Source: Mytilisepta virgata (lineage: Eukaryota > Mollusca > Bivalvia > Mytilida > Mytilidae). From it: a DNA stretch of 64,000 bases. Location: assembly GCA_028015205.1 (NCBI GenBank), contig CM051520.1, positions 34,525,528 through 34,589,527 of the forward strand, given 5' to 3'. Shown here piece by piece: positions 24,016-36,941 of this stretch. Position 1 is the stretch's first letter; each line of letters starts with the position of its first letter. The position numbers were made by a program, and so were the translations under genes. Below the pieces are notes generated by a model. That model was not told the origin of the DNA, did not search any database, and saw nothing but the letters and a program-made list of their open reading frames with translations.

Positions 24016-26162
24016 TCAAAGAATATTACATCTGATGACTATTGATGTAATTCCGTAGTCTCTACGATAAATTGTTCAAGACTTTTGACCATTAACGGGT
24101 TACGTCAAATGATCATGTGGAAATCACTCCGATGAGGAGTCATATAAATTTTCGACCGAGTGAGAACAAAGTCGTGTCTCGTGATAGCGATTTCGTCAAT
24201 AAATGTAAGCTGTTTTCAAAGTTAGGTTGCTAGTATTTCGATACTAGACACAAATTGATCCTTACTTAAATATACATGTTCTGTTATTTTTTAAAAATTA
24301 AGGAGTAACTCCCTCATGCATAGACCTTCCCTTAAATGACTTTGGCTTAAATATTTTCGTCATTTTGGCATCTTTGAATTTTCTCTTCATTTTCTTTGTT
24401 TTTTGGTTTGTTATCATGGTTATGGTTCCCAAACTTTAAGGCTTTGGGTGTTACATTTGCACATCGTTTGCAGCAAAATCGATATAAAAGAAATTATTAC
24501 AACATAAAATGTATTTGTTACCCAAAACATGAAAGTTTTAGCTTGGATTGCAATTGCTGTTTAATGATACTTAAAAAAATCAACTTCTCCCTGATTAGTG
24601 TTTCCAGTTAACCCTTTGTCAGATAAGGCCTGTTCAACCAATTGCCGAATTAGCAAGTATAGTGAAATGTATCCTTAAACAAGAATTAAGCTTCTGCAAT
24701 TCAGAAATGAAATCCTACAGCTTGAATAACTGGGTACCTGTATATCAAAGAGTTTTACCCCTTGAGGACTGAGCATGATTCTTGAAATCAAATTCTCCTA
24801 CTTAAAGGCCTAGTTTAGTTCATTCGAAAAATAACAACAGTCGCACCAGCTACGTAAAAAAATGAACAACTAAAGTAATCATGCATCTTGAAGACTTATT
24901 TAGTAAATATATATCTAAACCGGTGCAATTCCAATACCATTGTTTTCATTGAAACATTATCACTTGTAATGAATATTAAAACGTAATATATAATTACGTT
25001 ATTGCTTTTTAATTAAAAGGAATTCGAGAACAACTATAGATCTAAAGTTATTTTGATTTGTCTCCATAAAAATATTAGATTGTACTTTTATCTGTTTCAA
25101 AAGCTAGATAACCACATTTAGAATTTACTTAATCAGTGTTTATTAATGAAATTAATAGATCTGCGTCAATGATTAGGGAAGAGTTACACAAAAAACGGAA
25201 AGTTTATGGTGAATTATTTATTTCTCAAAATGTATTTAAATGGATTGACAAGTGTTCTATTCCGTTGTAAGATTTTCCGATAAAAAATAAGAGTAAATAA
25301 GAAATAAGGGGAAGTTGAAGGATACATATCTCAGTGGGATGTGCTCTAGTTTCACTATCGTGACCACCGCATGTTGTGAAGTTTTGAAAGAAAGTGTTCG
25401 GTTGTTTCCGGGATACCACAGCCGCAGATTTGTGATATTTATTATTTTTCACGATATATGGAGAGTGATACATTGCCAAACCTATGTCAGATGCTATATT
25501 AACCCAAGTACCCTATATCACACCGCGGGCCCTTGGCCCGATGTGTAATATTGGTCGACGGTTGTAATATCATATGATATAGGTTGTCCATGTATTATTC
25601 TTTATATCATATGTGTTCCGAGTAGGGGTGCGATATAGGGTAGGTGATACAGGTTTTGCAGAGTCATGTATAATGTATATTAAAATGTATGTATTTTACT
25701 CTAAATATATGATATATACGCATATCCAATCGCAGTCTAGGTTGGAAAACCTGATCGGGTATTTTGTCAATAACTAGGTCAAATGGAAATAAAACTAATA
25801 TGTAAAATTATTTCAATTATAATACATGTTCACACAAAAAGGTGAACCAAGTTTTTGTTAACCTATGTCTGTCAATAGAAAATGTTAATTGAAAAATTAC
25901 CACTTTTTGTTGTGTATATGGCTTTTAAACCTTGTGCACTCAGATCCTAACAATTCTACATGTAATTATATAACAAAAATGATAGAATTTTCAAATTATA
26001 TAAATTGTATGTATTGAATACATTGATGCATGTTTATTAATATCTATATATCTTTCCCAATATCCTGAACAATCATAAAATCTAAAATCAAAAAATATAT
26101 GTGGTGTCATTAACCGAGGTCTATTTTTGTTATTGTCGATGAATTAACACAGTTTACTGCAG

Positions 26163-26180
26163 AAGAGAAAAAATATCAAG
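26163..26180 (+). CDS. Possible 18-bp micro-exon of the CARD gene
   Basis: TTTACTGCAG|...|GTATTTTC brackets 18 bases coding EEKKYQ, in phase 1 on both sides and with the same ...CAAG|GTA donor context as exon 6. The fit of phase, donor and charged composition is suggestive, but so short a match can arise by chance. Confidence 0.25.
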
Positions 26181-27669
26181 GTATTTTCAGTGGTCAAAGA
26201 GAGGTCCAATACGTTTGTTTCATAGATAATCACACGTATCTGTATCAGTTTGAAGACAAAAATAAACTTAATAACAGTTATCAGTTGAATGCATTTTTGG
26301 TTTTGTGGCAGTGTTAAACACAAACCTTAAGAATTACAAGCATGCAATAAACAAATGTTATCCAACAATGACTCTTTAAATTATACGAGATTATGTATCC
26401 TCCTCAATTTAAGAATAGAAAACTGAATACATTCACGCCTGAATCATAAGAAAACCCAAATGCAGATAATTATTCAATATTGACAAGGAGTCCAGAAATG
26501 GAAAGTGGAATAATATCATTTATCCATCACTCATTGGTCCGACACATATTAATCCTGCAGTAATAAGTCCAACAATCCTTACTCCGGCAATCATACCTCG
26601 ACAATTTTATGAATTAGAAAAATGCTGAGCAAGGCATTGTTAATAGCTTTGCATGTTAAAAGCACGGGCTCTGTCTTTTCTAACAGGGTAAATGGCTGTT
26701 GTAGTTTATTGGTATGCATACTCGTCCTATTAAGTTCAAATACCTAGACTTCTGAAAATATACTTCCCTTGATTCTATAATAACTAACAACTATGTAAAT
26801 ATTAATAAACGTCTTTTATCTACATGAATATTTCCAAACGTAGCTAGACTGGGAACAACCTTCTCCCCGTCTGTAGCATGCCAGTAAAATTCAAGTCAAC
26901 AATTAAACTAAAGATCGTGTAAACTTTATAACAACGAGTCATTGTAGTATTTTTATTCCATCTGGAATTGATGATTCAATTTTTGGCTTTCCAAAGTTCT
27001 GTTCACGAGCCATTCTGGTGAATTTTAAGACCCTGAGGTTAACATCCCCACCAGTATTTTGGCTTTGATTTTTTGGTATCAAAATGTTAAATTGATAAAT
27101 GTTGAATCTCTGTAAAGGCGGATATCAACACCCCCTAGCACGGTTGAATTTTACGTTCATTTTGGCTTAACTGTTGAGGCCCTTTTGGTTATTATTATTA
27201 CAATGATTTGGTGTTTAATTTTTGTATATTCCAAAGATTTGATCAATGATGTTCCTAATGAAAGTTAATCGAAAACTGCACATCAAATGCACGACATTTA
27301 TATATCTGAGCTTATTTTACTATGAATTAGGCGATAACAGTCTAAGAGTCATTGTTCGGCTTTGACATAAATTTGTGATACTTATGTTCAGTAAATAGAC
27401 CATTCAACCCCAAAAAACTTTCGTGGAAATTCCGAAAAAGTTCCGGACAATAGACAGATTTAAAAGAAAAAAAGACTAGGGTTTTTCAAATTCAACTGCT
27501 TACACTCTACAACAAAATTAATTGTACCCGTTGTACGACTAATGGTAACCAGTTTTCAAATTTTGGTGGAAATTCTTGCCAAATACTAGAAAGTGATTAT
27601 CAAAATATACAACAGAGATTCAGAATAGTCTGACCTTAATTCTACAGCAAATAAATCGGTTTTATTGGT

Positions 27670-27715
27670 AGTATAGCCCTCCCTAGCCCTCCTTAGCCCA
27701 CCTTAGCCCTCCTTG
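27670..27715. repeat. Short tandem repeat, unit AGCCCTCCTT
   Basis: Four imperfect copies of AGCCCTCCTT in a row in an otherwise AT-rich stretch. Confidence 0.7.
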
Positions 27716-28084
27716 TCTATCATGACATTCGGGAGTATAAAGCATACTATAAAAGCCGATGCAGGATGATTACCAACTAGATGACCACTAGTTCCAACTG
27801 CAAACATTGGTAGGACATGAAATAAATTAGATGCATGTTGCATGGTCTGAATGTTCTCATGTTAACTGTAAACTAGCCTAAATGGTATTATATTTTCGCT
27901 CTATTAAACAAAAGACTCAGACATAACACTCCTTGCAAAATGTGTCATTGTCAGGACAAGATTGCTACACGTAGCAATATGTCCTCCATCGCACAAGGTA
28001 CAATGTATGCATATGATACACAGTGTAAATAAACTAAATCGCATACAGAAATCAATATATCAAAATTGTGGTATACTACAATGA

Positions 28085-28500
28085 TAATCTTCATATCATA
28101 GGTAACAATTCTGGCAATCTGCCAAAAAGTTTCACAGGAGTCATGTCAAGAAGGTATGCATACGTTACAATTTGATAAAATACAACAATGTTCCATAGCT
28201 CCTAAAAATATCTGATTCAAAATGGCGGTTTGGTTTGATTATCGTGATATCATAGGTAATTATCGTGCAAAATATGAACTTAATTTGCCAAGCAGTTTCA
28301 GAGGAGTTGCGACCAGAAGGTATGCATACATGTATGATACAAAAGCGAAGTCCAAAAACTCTTGTAAAAATCACTAAATTCGAACGGTGGTAAGCGTGAT
28401 CATTTTCTTATCTTGGTAATATTCTTGTAAAATGTAAACCAAAAAGTTTCAAACGAATTGCATCCAAATTTTATTCTGACGAACAGACGGACGCAGACCA
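28085..28500. repeat. Degenerate tandem repeat, ~170-bp units
   Basis: Three units share TATCATAGGTAA, then CCAAAAAGTTTCA and AGAAGGTATGCATAC. They start near 28095, 28250 and 28410. The last passes into CTGACGAACAGACGGACGC. Such 'fell-on-hillside' repeats are common in mussel introns and carry no gene. Confidence 0.6.
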
Positions 28501-29559
28501 TTACATATTCTCTACGTCGCGCTGCGGCGGGGGACAAAAAGGAAGTAATTTGTTATTGGAATATGAAATTACAGTATAATTCTTTAAGGAGTTTTTTTTA
28601 TAACAATATGAAAATCAGTCGGCAATCAGACGAGCGTAGTTTATACTTATACGAATCCCAATTACCTGTCGATACGCATTATTGCCAAACGAACCAAATT
28701 GTTATTCGTGAAGTGTTTGGCCTTGATCATGCCATTCCTTGTCTGTAATTTCCTTTTTTTTTTACTTAAAAAACTTACATGTCGTATGTGTGATGGTGGT
28801 GCCGGATATGACATTACAGAAATTGTAACGTTGAGTATAGCAAGACAATTGATCATTTAGTTTCCTTTTTTGTGATATCCAGTAAATGAGTGAAATATTA
28901 TAAAATATTACAGTTCGTGGGCAACGATAACTTCCAGAGCACCCCAACAGTTCTCTCCAATTATGATTTTCAGATTCCTTAAAATATCCCATTTCATAAA
29001 CAAAATGTACACGCTTTTATCAAACTAGGACCATCTTTCGGTTCAAATTTGGCATCAAACTTTAGAAGAGAATATATTCACCCTAAATTATCTTCACCAA
29101 AGACTTTATTCTGGACGAACGGACGCGCGGATTGAAAAAACATAATGCCCTTCTACTATCGTAGGCGTGGCAAAAAAAAATCATTTTTTTTCGTAATCCA
29201 TTTTGATTTTGTTCATATCAATCGCGTAAACTACATTACATTAAATAAAGTAAGTTCAAAGTAGCCACCATAAAATGATTTTTATCGTAAAAAATTTAGA
29301 AAAATGGGATATTTTTTATTTTGCAGATTTTTATATGAAAACCCATACATCTCCATTTTTCGAAACAACGATGGATATCATCATTAATATAGTGGTTGAT
29401 CTTTGTACCTCAATACTAAAATTATATAGTAAAGGTTAAATCATTTTCATTTTACATCATTAGGGCCTTGAAAGTAATAAAATATTAAAATTTATGATCA
29501 AAGATTATGAAGTCTCCCAAACGAAAAAAATTGAGCAGGGGTTCCACTAGACCCGGCTA

Positions 29560-30345
29560 ACCCGGTACACCAAATTTCGTTGAAATTGAACAAGGTTGAA
29601 ATAATTTCACTGAAATGAAACAAGGTAGAAATTTTGGTGGGAAAATGGCGGCCATTTTGAAAAGGGCTGCCCATTAAACATTTTCTTTAACTCCAGTCAA
29701 CTCGGGATATCATGTTTACCCTTTATACCAAATTGCTTTGAAATTGAAGAATGTTGAAATTTTGGCGGGAAAATGTCGGCCATTTTGAAAATGGCTGCCC
29801 GTAGAACATTTCCGTTATCGCCATTCAACTCCGGATATCATGTTTACTGAATAAACCGAAAATCGTTGAAATCCAAGCAAGTTCACTTTTTTGGCGGGAA
29901 AATGGCTGCCCGTAAAACATTTTCTTTAACGCCATTCAACTCGGGATATCATGTTTACCCTTTGTGCCAAATTGCATTGAAATTGAAGAATGTTAAAAAT
30001 TTGGCGGAAAAATTGTGGCCATTTTGAAAATGGCTGCCGGTAGAACATTTGCGTTATCACCATTCAACTCGGGATATCATGTTTACTATATAAACCAAAA
30101 ATCGTTGAAATCCAAGCAAGTTCACATTTTTCCACTATTGGCGGCCATTTTGAAAATGGCCGACATATTGTTTCCGTTTTTCTTTAACAAAAAGTTTCCA
30201 CTCGTGCTACTGAACATTTATACTAAGTTTGGTGAAATTCTGCCGGGCAGTTTTTGAGAAAATTGAGGTCGAAGGTTTTCGGTTTTTGGCGACCATCTTG
30301 AAAATGGCGGCCATTTTGAAAATTTTTAAACATTCTTGCACAACT
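29560..30345. repeat. Tandem repeat with GGCGGCCATTTTGAAAATGG units
   Basis: Alternating modules recur at about 120-bp steps: 'TTCAACTCGGGATATCATGTTTACC', 'AAATTGAAGAATGTT' and 'GCGGCCATTTTGAAAATGGC'. Four to five copies, increasingly diverged to the right. The GGCGGCCATTTT module reappears at 33535-33565. Confidence 0.7.
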
Positions 30346-31006
30346 AGGCATTGGGGTCTATCACCCCAGTAAGTTTCATCTCATTCCGTTGAGTCGTGTT
30401 CGAGATCTGCTTCGGACAAGTTGAAATGGAAAGCGGAAGAAAAAAAAGACGGGAAAATAATAATAAGAAACGGAGTAAAAACAATAAGTCTTCAAACTTC
30501 GTTTGGGAGACTTAATTACCCCCCCCCCCTCTCATAATACCTAAAATCTTACGGAATAACGAGGACAGACCTTTGACAGCTACTAGAAAAGAAAAATTTA
30601 GAGAGTTGAGTAGGTGGTGGAAAATGAAGCCATCTGTAGCGGTTACAACGAGCCTACTGTTATCTTAAGTCTACAAATTGGTTAATTTACCCTTAAATAT
30701 TTTCCCATTCATTTCCAGTAATAGCAAAAGTCATTGACCATACGCTCCGAAAAAATTCGTACGGAACCCAGTGTTGTCTATATATCTTCAGTGTAATAGA
30801 AAAATGTACATATTTTTTCTCCACATGTTATTTATTGATCATGAAGAAGCATTTGTCCAAGTTTGGCAGAAATCCAGGATGATATAAGAAAGTAATTAAT
30901 GTTTTAAAATTTTTAAATGCAGGCTGTATGTAATGTTAACTGGGAGAAAAACTAATTATCCTGCAACTAGTGTATTTACTATACGAATACGTGGTGTCGA
31001 ATATTC

Positions 31007-31045
31007 AAAAGTGATATTCTGTATACTATACGGAATATCACTTTC
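31007..31045. repeat. Short perfect-like hairpin
   Basis: AAAGTGATATTC and GAATATCACTTT flank a TGTATACTATACG loop-stem; a near palindrome of about 36 bp. Confidence 0.7.
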
Positions 31046-31671
31046 AGATCTAAGCTCCGCCCACTTTAGGGAACTACTTTTCTCTGGAATGTATGTAAAC
31101 AAATATGGCGGCCTCCATCGTAAACAATATCATAGCAACCATAGGTTCCCGTTTCAACTACCAGCGCTCCATGCTTACCTTCTTCAACTAGCACCGCCTC
31201 ACACTCTTTTCGTCAGCTTGACAATATCTTTCCTCCGATACCACAACCCCAGTTTACATCATCGCAGTCTAACCACATGGTATCTTCAATGTTTTATGGC
31301 GCCTATTTGAACATTGGCACACTTAATGTGTACATGCACAATCCAGGTAACAACAACACGCCATCACACACTGCACCGAATCCGAATGATCAATAAACTC
31401 GTTCAAATTATTGTTACTGTATAAATTTATCATCATGATTGTTCATATCTGTTTATTTCATTATTAAATACACTGATTTAAATTTTTATATGCATTTTCT
31501 TCAGCACGGAACAGTGAAACTATTTACAGGCGTATTTTACGTCATCACTTTGTGCTCCGTCTTGATATTTAACTACGCACAATTAGATGGGGCACCATAC
31601 GGGGCACTTCATAATAAAGAAATCATTTGTAGGAAGTTTGCCAACAAATAATGTTGTGTTTCAGGATAAAA

Positions 31672-31817
31672 ACAACATTAATATAATGTAGAAGAATATA
31701 GAAAATATTTGTACTCGGCACAGAACTGGGGGAAAATGCTCGGCAGAGCCTCGCATTTTCCCCCAGTTCCTAGCCTCGTACAAATATTTTCTATATTCTT
31801 CTACATTATACTAATAT
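31672..31817. repeat. Large foldback (two ~68-bp inverted arms)
   Basis: The left arm reads TATAATGTAGAAGAATATAG, then AAAATATTTGTAC, then AACTGGGGGAAAATGC. The right arm is its reverse complement almost base for base. The centre is CTCGGCAGAGCCTCG. The structure suits a foldback MITE. It is near the duplicated phrase CTGTATGTAATGTTAACNGG at 30925 and 31932. Confidence 0.75.
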
Positions 31818-32129
31818 TGTATATTTCCATTATAAGTAAAATACGGAAAAATGGGAACACATTTTTTACCAAATTTTCCTCTGGATACTATGGTTTGATC
31901 ATGAACAAGCTTCTGTCTAAGTTTAACTGCAGACTGTATGTAATGTTAACCGGGAGAAAAAACTAAGTCCATTTATAAGTGAAATACGGAAAAAATTGGA
32001 AAAATTATTACCAAATTGTCCTCTGGATACTAGTTTTTGATCATGAACAAGCTTCATATAGTTTGGTCTTCCCGATTTAAATTATGGAATAACAGTGTTA
32101 TATTTGATGTGGTTCCTTCGAAAAACTTA

Positions 32130-32345
32130 GGGGTTTGCGCGCAAGCGCAACCTGAGGTGATGAATTTTCCCGCTATTTTTTATGTACTGTTAAGGAAATG
32201 ATCCGAACTGTGTTTACTGCGCATGCCGGAACGGAGTAGTAGGGTTTCGCGCCATTTCCAAATGGTTTGTTTACGCAATTGACGTCAGTAACGTTCCAAT
32301 CGGAAGTAGGATTGGATTCTGTCCCCTTTTCCCGCATTTTTCATT
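32130..32345. repeat. Sequence resembling a decayed Polinton terminal repeat
   Basis: The order of words GCGCAAGCGCAACC, TTTTCCCGC, GCGCATGCCGGAA, AGTAGTAGGG, CGCGCCATTT, TTTGTTTACG and GACGTCAGTAACG mirrors the composition of the intact Polinton terminal repeat at 42150-42230. It is diverged, and no second end or Polinton gene lies nearby. Confidence 0.35.
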
Positions 32346-32366
32346 CTCGGTTACCTATGGGTTTGT

Positions 32367-32491
32367 CAAGATTCTCTTTATTTATTCGTTCTGGTTCTGG
32401 TTCTGTTGTTCCAAAAGGAAATTTCAGATTATTCCCAATGTACAAGTTGTCAGACGGAACAACAGAACCAGAACGAATAAATAAAGAGACC
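32367..32491. repeat. Inverted repeat with ~33-bp arms
   Basis: CTCTTTATTTATTCGTTCTG followed by GTTCTGTTGTTCC at the left is answered by GGAACAACAGAACC and AGAACGAATAAATAAAGAG at the right, with a ~50-bp loop. Confidence 0.8.
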
Positions 32492-32914
32492 ATGTTTATA
32501 AATAAGTTTAAACCGACTTTTGAACTCAATGCCTTATGACATTTGTATAAGGTGTTCCTATTTCTATTTTTATTTTATATTTGCTACGTTCATATTCGAA
32601 AGTATTTCTATTTTTAACTTTGATTTGTGACGTTTATTTAAATTAGCAACGTTGCCGTAGCGCTACTTTCACTTTATATTCTGTGACGTTTAGCTACCAC
32701 TGACAACGTCGTCACTAATTATATACTCCATGAATATCTGTTTAGATAGCAGTGAAACCGGTAGGAGAAGAACAATGTAAAATTATTTATAATATGTGTG
32801 AAAAACTATGAATCTTTTAATAGATTTTGCATTTCCGAATTTGTGTTTTAATATATCCTATTTTTGTGTGGATATTCTTACGGAAGCCCTGGAGTGCCAT
32901 GCAAAAAAAAATTA

Positions 32915-33112
32915 CAACCTGCGCGCACAAGTTACTAACTTGTGCGCACGAGTTACTATCTTGTGCCCACAAGTTACACAACTTGTGCGCACGAGTTACT
33001 ATCTTATGCGCATAAGTTACACAACTTGTGCGCACGAGTTACTATCTTGTGCGCACGAGTTACACAACTTGTGCGCACGAGTTACTATCTTGTACGCACA
33101 AGTTACACAACT
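32915..33112. repeat. Left subterminal array of TTGTGCGCACAA palindromes
   Basis: About eight units alternate 'ACAACTTGTGCGCACGAG' and 'TTACTATCTTGTGCGCAC' with a period of about 24 bp. The core TTGTGCGCACAA is a perfect palindrome. The array is mirrored at 39715-39945, so it is part of the terminal inverted repeat and probably binds the transposase. All ORFs across it are repeat artefacts. Confidence 0.85.
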
Positions 33113-33239
33113 ATCTCAAAAATCATTAGGTTATGGCAAATTCTGGTAGGTTGAAAGTGTTCAGCATGATGAGAGCTACCTGTATGCTGATTTTCGTGAA
33201 AATCTGTCAACTGATGTTAGAGTTATTGCCCTTTTTGAC

Positions 33240-34130
33240 ATTTTTAGCTTTTTTTATGTTATTATTTAAAAAACTTCTTCTCTGAAGCTACTATTCAAAA
33301 TCAAATGAAACTTGGTAAGATTGTTCCTTAGGGTATCCTGCAAAAAGTTAATGCTTGGATTTTTGATTGGTCGAAAAACATTTCCGCCCTTACTAAAAAT
33401 AGAACATAGGGGTCAAAATGCTGGTTTTTGCTATTTTTTACTAACTTGTAGAAAGAAAATGAAGATGAAAGCTTCTTTCAAGGTAAACATGGTATCCCGA
33501 GTTGAATGGTGATGATGAAAGTTTGTTTTGGACGGCCATTTTTAAAATGGCTGCCATTTTTCCGCCATTTTTTACACTTGCTCGGATTTCAACAATATTT
33601 GTTTTTTAAAGTAAACATGGTATCCTTAGTGAATGGTGATGATGAGAATGTTGTATAACAATGATTAAACTTCATAATATGTGAGCTTTTAATTGCCATC
33701 ACTTGGTGTCCGTCATTATCGTTGTTTACAAATTTTCAAACATCTTCTCCTCTGAAACTACTAGGGGGATTTGGATGAAACTTAGCATGATTGTTCCTGC
33801 AATATTTCCTTTTCAAGTACAATAAAAAGCCTTAACCCACAATTTTTACATAACTTATTTCAAACATTTTAAAAACGAAGACAACATATAGACCAAAAGA
33901 TTAATACTTGTATTTGAAGATGAATTAAAGCTTGTATTTTGTATTGTGAAGGAAGAACTCATGCCCATTTCTTTCCAGAGGTTCTTGAAAGGCTTTTAAA
34001 GGTATTTTCAGCATTTTACATGACCTTTAATACTCAGTTTAATTTACAACAAACATTAATATATTAATTTAGTTTATAGTGCATTGTTTGCCAAGTGAGC
34101 GATTCGGGCTCTTGAGAGCCTCTTGTTTAG
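33240..34130. repeat. Bivalve-type interspersed repeat
   Basis: Contains AAACTTCTTCTCTGAAGCTACT, AAATGGCTGCCATTTT, CATCTTCTCCTCTGAAACTACT and ends GGGCTCTTGAGAGCCTCTTG. The last segment matches the end of the repeat at 18540-19230. No gene. Confidence 0.5.
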
Positions 34131-34879
34131 GTTGGTTTATACAGAGACATGTATGGTAGTATATATGTCTCTTGTTTAGGGGGTATGAAGGGGGACCTTC
34201 GTCTGTCATATATTTCTTCCTTCTTTCCAATACTTGGCCTTTAACAATTAACACGGCGGGTGTCTTGTTAGAGGCAACCTAAATTCGACCCATTTCTTTT
34301 TTACGGGGTCCGTGTTGCTTGATTTTGATTTTTAGCTTATATGCGTAGTACTGTCCTTTGTTTGGGTGTCTTGTTTTCTTGTTACCAGTTGTGTTTTTGT
34401 CCCCCGATCTACTTTTGACACTTTGGTTTTTGCGTACTTCTTTACAATATCTGTTACAAGTCCCTAAAAAATCTTCGGCATCGAGCTTTTCGCTTTATCA
34501 TACAACAAAGACACATGGCTTTAGTTGCAGAAACGACATCAAATACTAGTACTAAAAATTATGTATTTACAGCACAACACAGAAAAGGTTAAAAAGATTA
34601 CCCCTTTGGTAAGGGCACCTGGCTTAAAAGGTCCAGAGAGCTTTGCTATCACTTTAGTGTGTGTCGTCGTCCGTTGTTACTTTTTCTAAGATATCTGGTT
34701 TAATAGGAACTTCTTGTAATACATCATTGCTGTTTAAAATAAAGTTGTATTTTGACGACTATTTTGAGACCCTGCTCCTAGGTCATGGTCCAGCGACTTT
34801 GAATTAACTAGCAACTTTCAAGTTACGTTTTCTGCTTACAGTAAAGGTAAAGGTAATATGTTTGGCTTGCTTGCTTGCT

Positions 34880-35029
34880 AGCTGAACCGTGAAGTCATTA
34901 GGTTAGGTATATCATCTTCCTTTCTGAGTAGTCTAGTCCTACAGACAGATAAATTAGTTACTTGTTGTACTAGTCTACTCTTATAGGAGGGTAGTAAACC
35001 CAACTTAATGATGACTTCACGGTTCAGCT
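34880..35029. mobile_element. ~150-bp MITE
   Basis: The arms AGCTGAACCGTGAAGTCATTA and its reverse complement AATGATGACTTCACGGTTCAGCT-like text (imperfect by the TG insertion) bound a 100-bp interior with AGTAGTCTAGTCC/GTACTAGTCTACT self-complementarity. No ORF. Confidence 0.65.
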
Positions 35030-35639
35030 TCTCCGTCCGTTCGCTACACAAATATTACCGTTACACTTTTCTCTGAAACTACTGCATGGAATTACTATGT
35101 GAAATAGGTCATCAGGTATTTCACATCCAATCTTTTATGGTAATATTCTTTACAAAGCACAAAAATATCGGCATTAACCTCAAAAGCTATCAAAACCTTT
35201 AAACAGACTTTTTACATAGAAGTTCAGTTACGATACTTTGTCAGGTAATTAAAGATGGCATATTTTGGCTTTGATATTGATTCACTTATAGGGTCTTTGC
35301 ATCCGAAATAAACACCTTTGTTCTAAAGCCAGTTGTTGACATGACACGGGTTATGTTCTTCTCATATATTTTATGATGGTATGATACTAAACCCAAAACG
35401 GGAGGAACTGTGCTTGATATTCATATGATGAAGACATAATCTTTCAATCATTTTAATTGAGGTCTGGAGCTGGCATGTCAGTAACTGCTAGTAGTCATTT
35501 GTTGATTTATGTATCATTGTCATTTTGTTTAGTTTCTTTTGTTACTATTCTGACATCGTAGTCGGATTTCTTTTAAACTGAGTTTCACTGTGCGTATTGG
35601 TGTGTGTTTTTGTTATCTACATTGGCTAGAGGTATAGGG

Positions 35640-35910
35640 GAGGGTTGTGATCTTAAAGTCAGGAGCCTCGGGCCTTTGTTAGTCTTGTATGATTTTTAAT
35701 TTTAGTTCATTTATAGAGTTCATTTATATATTTCAGAGTATGTCGTCCATTATCACTGAACTAGTACTCATGTTTGTTTAGGGGCCAGCTGAAGCACGCC
35801 TCCGGGTGTTCTCGCAGTGTCGAAGACCCATTGGTGACCTTCGGCTGTTTTCTGCTCTTTGGTCGGGTTGTTGTCTCTTTGACACATTCCCCATTTCTAT
35901 TCTCAATTTT
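35640..35910 (+). repeat. Mytilid interspersed repeat (GGGTTGTTGTCTCTTTGACA family)
   Basis: The run GGGGCCAGCTGAAG...CGCCTCCGGG, then GGTGACCTTCGGCTG, TCTGCTCTTTGGTC and GGTTGTTGTCTCTTTGACAC, ending CCCCATTTCTATTCTCAATT, is a dispersed repeat I recognise from mussel genomes. It supports the bivalve assignment. The ORF over it is not a gene. Confidence 0.7.
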
Positions 35911-36941
35911 ATCAAGTTATAGACTTGGAAACCATATGTCTTGGGACGACGATGACGACAAGGTCGTTACATTATACGGCCGCAAAACAAAATCGTATAA
36001 AACAAACCCATTGCATATCCTAAGTGTATTCCATATGACCAGTTGGGCAACCTATTGTTAGGTTACTGTCCTGAGTCTACTGGTTTTTTTTAGGGAAATT
36101 TCAGGTTTTGGTTATAGTGTAAATAGAGAGAACAAACTGTAAACAGAACAAATTTTCAGCAAAGTAAGTATTTCAAATAAGTCAATTAAAGACTAAAATT
36201 GAAAATTATTCCCTTATTGGAGTAATTGTCCTTAACAGATGATGTTTACCGAATTTCTTAGTTTTTTTTTGGCAGAAACTGTGATGAATGTAATCATAAA
36301 ACGGCATGTTAAGACATGTATTACTAGTAATGTACTTTAGGTATCATACATCACAGCATCATTGATGAAAGATATACACACACAAAATTACGGGTCTTAT
36401 TTTAATAAAAATACAATTCCAGTTTCTTGTAATTTCAATTGACAAATATCACGAGATGTCTAAAAAATACTTAATTCAGGAAATTTGAGAAAACGAAATC
36501 GACAGCTTGTAGTCAATCCAAATTCAGTATTTCATATGAAGCGAAATTATAATACTGTTGATTTTGGAATTTGCTAAAACTTTTAATTGAATGTTTGACA
36601 TTTGTTTCGGTGTCGGGTAGTTAATGTGATGTGGTATATGCTCTTACTCACTGTTAAAGGCAAAACAGTGTCACCAGATGATCCCATTTTTGTTCATGTT
36701 CTATGTTATTGGGATGTTGCCTCATTGACGCATGCCAAATATTCCGGCTGTCTTTTCATAATAAAACATTTTTCAAGGTGTATATGTTATATGTATTTGT
36801 AGAGATTTATTTTAGTAAACTAATAAATAAAACATGTTGTAAAAGTACACAAATATTACTACAATTAGTACACGTTAAAGCTATAATATATACCCCGTAA
36901 ATTTTAGCATTTCCAGTGATAATAGATTACCGCATATTAAA

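Larger units (their letters stand above)
24016..28080. other. Long stretch without a supported gene
   Basis: AT-rich intronic or intergenic sequence. Short open frames here have no domain signal. The only items noted are a possible micro-exon at 26163-26180, a short inverted motif near 25522 (CCGCGGGCCCTTGGCCCGATG) and a 10-bp tandem repeat near 27670. Confidence 0.5.

Noticed and set aside
28085..28500. Additional exons of the CARD gene (AG|GTAAC... and AAG|GTATGC boundaries)
   Set aside because: The splice-like words recur in each unit of a degenerate tandem repeat, so they are repeat features rather than exons.
32808..33154. Several overlapping ORFs rich in CAHELLSCAHKL-type repeats
   Set aside because: They are translations of the tandem GCGCACAAGTTAC repeat in all frames, with the mirrored ORFs at 39625-40036. 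Not proteins.
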